This document shows positions 7,923 to 8,858 of a DNA stretch of 8,858 bases, piece after piece; position 1 is the stretch's first letter, and each line of letters begins with the position of its first letter. The stretch covers positions 1-8,858 of the forward strand of contig DVLP01000205.1 of the NCBI GenBank assembly GCA_018715445.1, written 5' to 3'. Under the pieces are notes generated by a model that was not told the origin of the DNA, did no database searches, and was given only the letters and a program-made list of their open reading frames with translations. Source of the stretch: Candidatus Avipropionibacterium avicola. Its GTDB lineage: Bacteria > Actinomycetota > Actinomycetes > Propionibacteriales > Propionibacteriaceae. The position numbers and the translations under genes were made by a program.

Positions 7923-7942
7923 GTACCGGCTCAGTCCGGTGC
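7923..7942. terminator. Possible hairpin between convergent genes
   Basis: GTACCGG (7923-7929) can pair with CCGGTGC (7936-7942) in a 7-bp stem with one G-T pair and a 6-nt loop. It overlaps the stop codon of the fucosidase gene and begins 17 nt after the oxidoreductase stop. It could act on either strand as a terminator, but no T tract follows in either direction, so the call is weak. Confidence 0.3.
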
Positions 7943-8858
7943 GACGGTCGGAGCGCGGTACGCCGTCGGGATGACCGGCGGCGTGCTGTGGCCGGTGGCG
8001 AACCCGGTCGCGCCACTCAGTGCCTCGGGGACGAGCCGACCGTCGGCATCACTGACCCACACCACGAGCTCGTCGGTGGTGACGGGATCGAGGACATGCA
8101 TCCGACGTACGCCGACGCTCTGTCCGGCTGCGACCTCGGTGCCGTCGGACAGGCACACCCGGTGGCCCAGGATCCGTTGCCCAGCACGGATGTCCTCGGT
8201 CAGCTCCAGATGGTCGAGCCGGATCGGACGAGCGAACCGCAGCCGTACGGCCTCGCCGTCGACCTCCCGCTCGGCCGGCACCGGGTCGGCGAACCGGCGG
8301 TCCAGCTCGGCCCGCCACTCGCGGACGCGTGCCACGTCCTGGTCCGGGATCCGGCCCTCGGTGTCGGGAGGCAGGTTCAACAGCAGTCCGGCGCCCAGAC
8401 CGATGGAGCGGTAGTGGATGCCCAGCAGGTGTTCCAACGACTTCGGCTCGTCGTCGGGATGGAAGAACCAGCCCCGTCGCAGCGACACGTCACACTCGGG
8501 CGGCAGCCAGTGCTCCTCGGCCAGGTCGACGGTCACGGTGGTGTAGTTGTCCAGTTTGGTGCTGGCCACGACGTACTGGACGGGGTCCTCGGCCAGACCG
8601 TCCTCGTTGCCGACCCAGCGGATGGTCGGCCGGCCCATGTTGAAGACCATGGCGTCGGGTTGGGTCGCCGAGACCAACTCGGCGATCCGTGCCCAGTCGT
8701 AGCTGCGTCCCTGTGACCCGGCCCCGTCGAACCAGAGCTCGGTGAGCGGGCCGTAACCGGTGCACAGCTCGGCCAACTGCTCGAGGTAGAAGTCGTCGTA
8801 GGCCGCGGGATCGCTGTAGCAGTTGGCATTGCGGTCCCACGGCGACAGGTACAGCCCG
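7931..8858 (-). CDS. Alpha-L-fucosidase (glycoside hydrolase family 29), N-terminus outside the window
   Basis: The frame is open to the right edge and encodes the last 308 residues of a GH29 alpha-L-fucosidase, which removes terminal fucose from glycans with retention of configuration. The visible part opens with GLYLSPWDRN, a strongly conserved fucosidase segment. The nucleophile is D44 of the visible part in ELWFDGA (codon 8728-8726). IRWVGNEDG, 41 residues later, holds a candidate acid/base Glu (codon 8605-8603). These features recall the alpha-1,3/1,4-specific GH29-B group, although subfamily assignment from motifs alone is tentative. The final ~110 residues, with LRFARPIRLDHLELTEDIRAGQR, resemble the beta-sandwich or discoidin-like domain at the end of such enzymes. 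A TTG at 8776 is internal, not a start, because homology continues upstream of it. Secretion cannot be judged without the N-terminus. It converges with the oxidoreductase operon. Confidence 0.92.
   Translation of the reverse strand, partial: GLYLSPWDRNANCYSDPAAYDDFYLEQLAELCTGYGPLTELWFDGAGSQGRSYDWARIAELVSATQPDAMVFNMGRPTIRWVGNEDGLAEDPVQYVVASTKLDNYTTVTVDLAEEHWLPPECDVSLRRGWFFHPDDEPKSLEHLLGIHYRSIGLGAGLLLNLPPDTEGRIPDQDVARVREWRAELDRRFADPVPAEREVDGEAVRLRFARPIRLDHLELTEDIRAGQRILGHRVCLSDGTEVAAGQSVGVRRMHVLDPVTTDELVVWVSDADGRLVPEALSGATGFATGHSTPPVIPTAYRAPTVAPD

Overview
The window comes from a high-GC Gram-positive bacterium, most likely an actinomycete. The evidence is strong G/C bias at third codon positions, frequent GTG starts, very tight gene packing, and a gene order I recall from other actinobacteria (histidine phosphatase, thioredoxin, ccdA, resB, ccsB; in Mycobacterium tuberculosis roughly Rv0525-Rv0529). 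No RNA genes, insertion sequences, CRISPR arrays or replication origins were seen. The genus cannot be read from the sequence.

Left part, 1-4712: one rightward operon of five genes with gaps of 3, 6, 13 and 13 nt. It starts, probably with its 5' end cut off, with a GpmB-like histidine phosphatase. It continues with a lipoprotein thioredoxin (ResA-like), the membrane electron carrier CcdA, and the two halves of the system II haem transporter and ligase, ResB and CcsB (also called ResC or CcsA). CcdA would pass reducing power from the cytoplasm to ResA. ResA would reduce the CXXCH cysteines of apocytochromes c outside the membrane, and ResB-CcsB would export haem and attach it. The residues expected for each step are visible: CcdA C37 and C156, ResA C89-C92, the ResB membrane histidine H183, and the CcsB WWD motif with H211, H312 and H350. 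No cytochrome c substrate gene lies in the window.

Right part, 4759-8858: a sugar-related cluster. A LacI-family repressor (minus strand) is divergent from two translationally coupled Gfo/Idh/MocA-type oxidoreductases (plus strand). An alpha-L-fucosidase (GH29, minus strand, N-terminus outside the window) converges on them. The 86-nt divergent region 5761-5846 is densely regulatory. It has a leaderless-type promoter for the repressor, a TANNNT -10 element for the oxidoreductases, a LacI-type operator over the predicted oxidoreductase transcription start, and a hairpin whose right arm touches a near-perfect Shine-Dalgarno sequence. The simplest reading is a repressor that lets the two dehydrogenases be made when a sugar, possibly released from fucosylated glycans, is available. 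The substrate is not shown by the sequence.

The cytochrome operon is ordinary and well understood. The most interesting points are in the sugar cluster: the second oxidoreductase lacks the classical GXGXXG nucleotide-binding motif, and the first lacks the usual acidic residue after the second beta strand. I found no clear evidence for an entirely new type of system.
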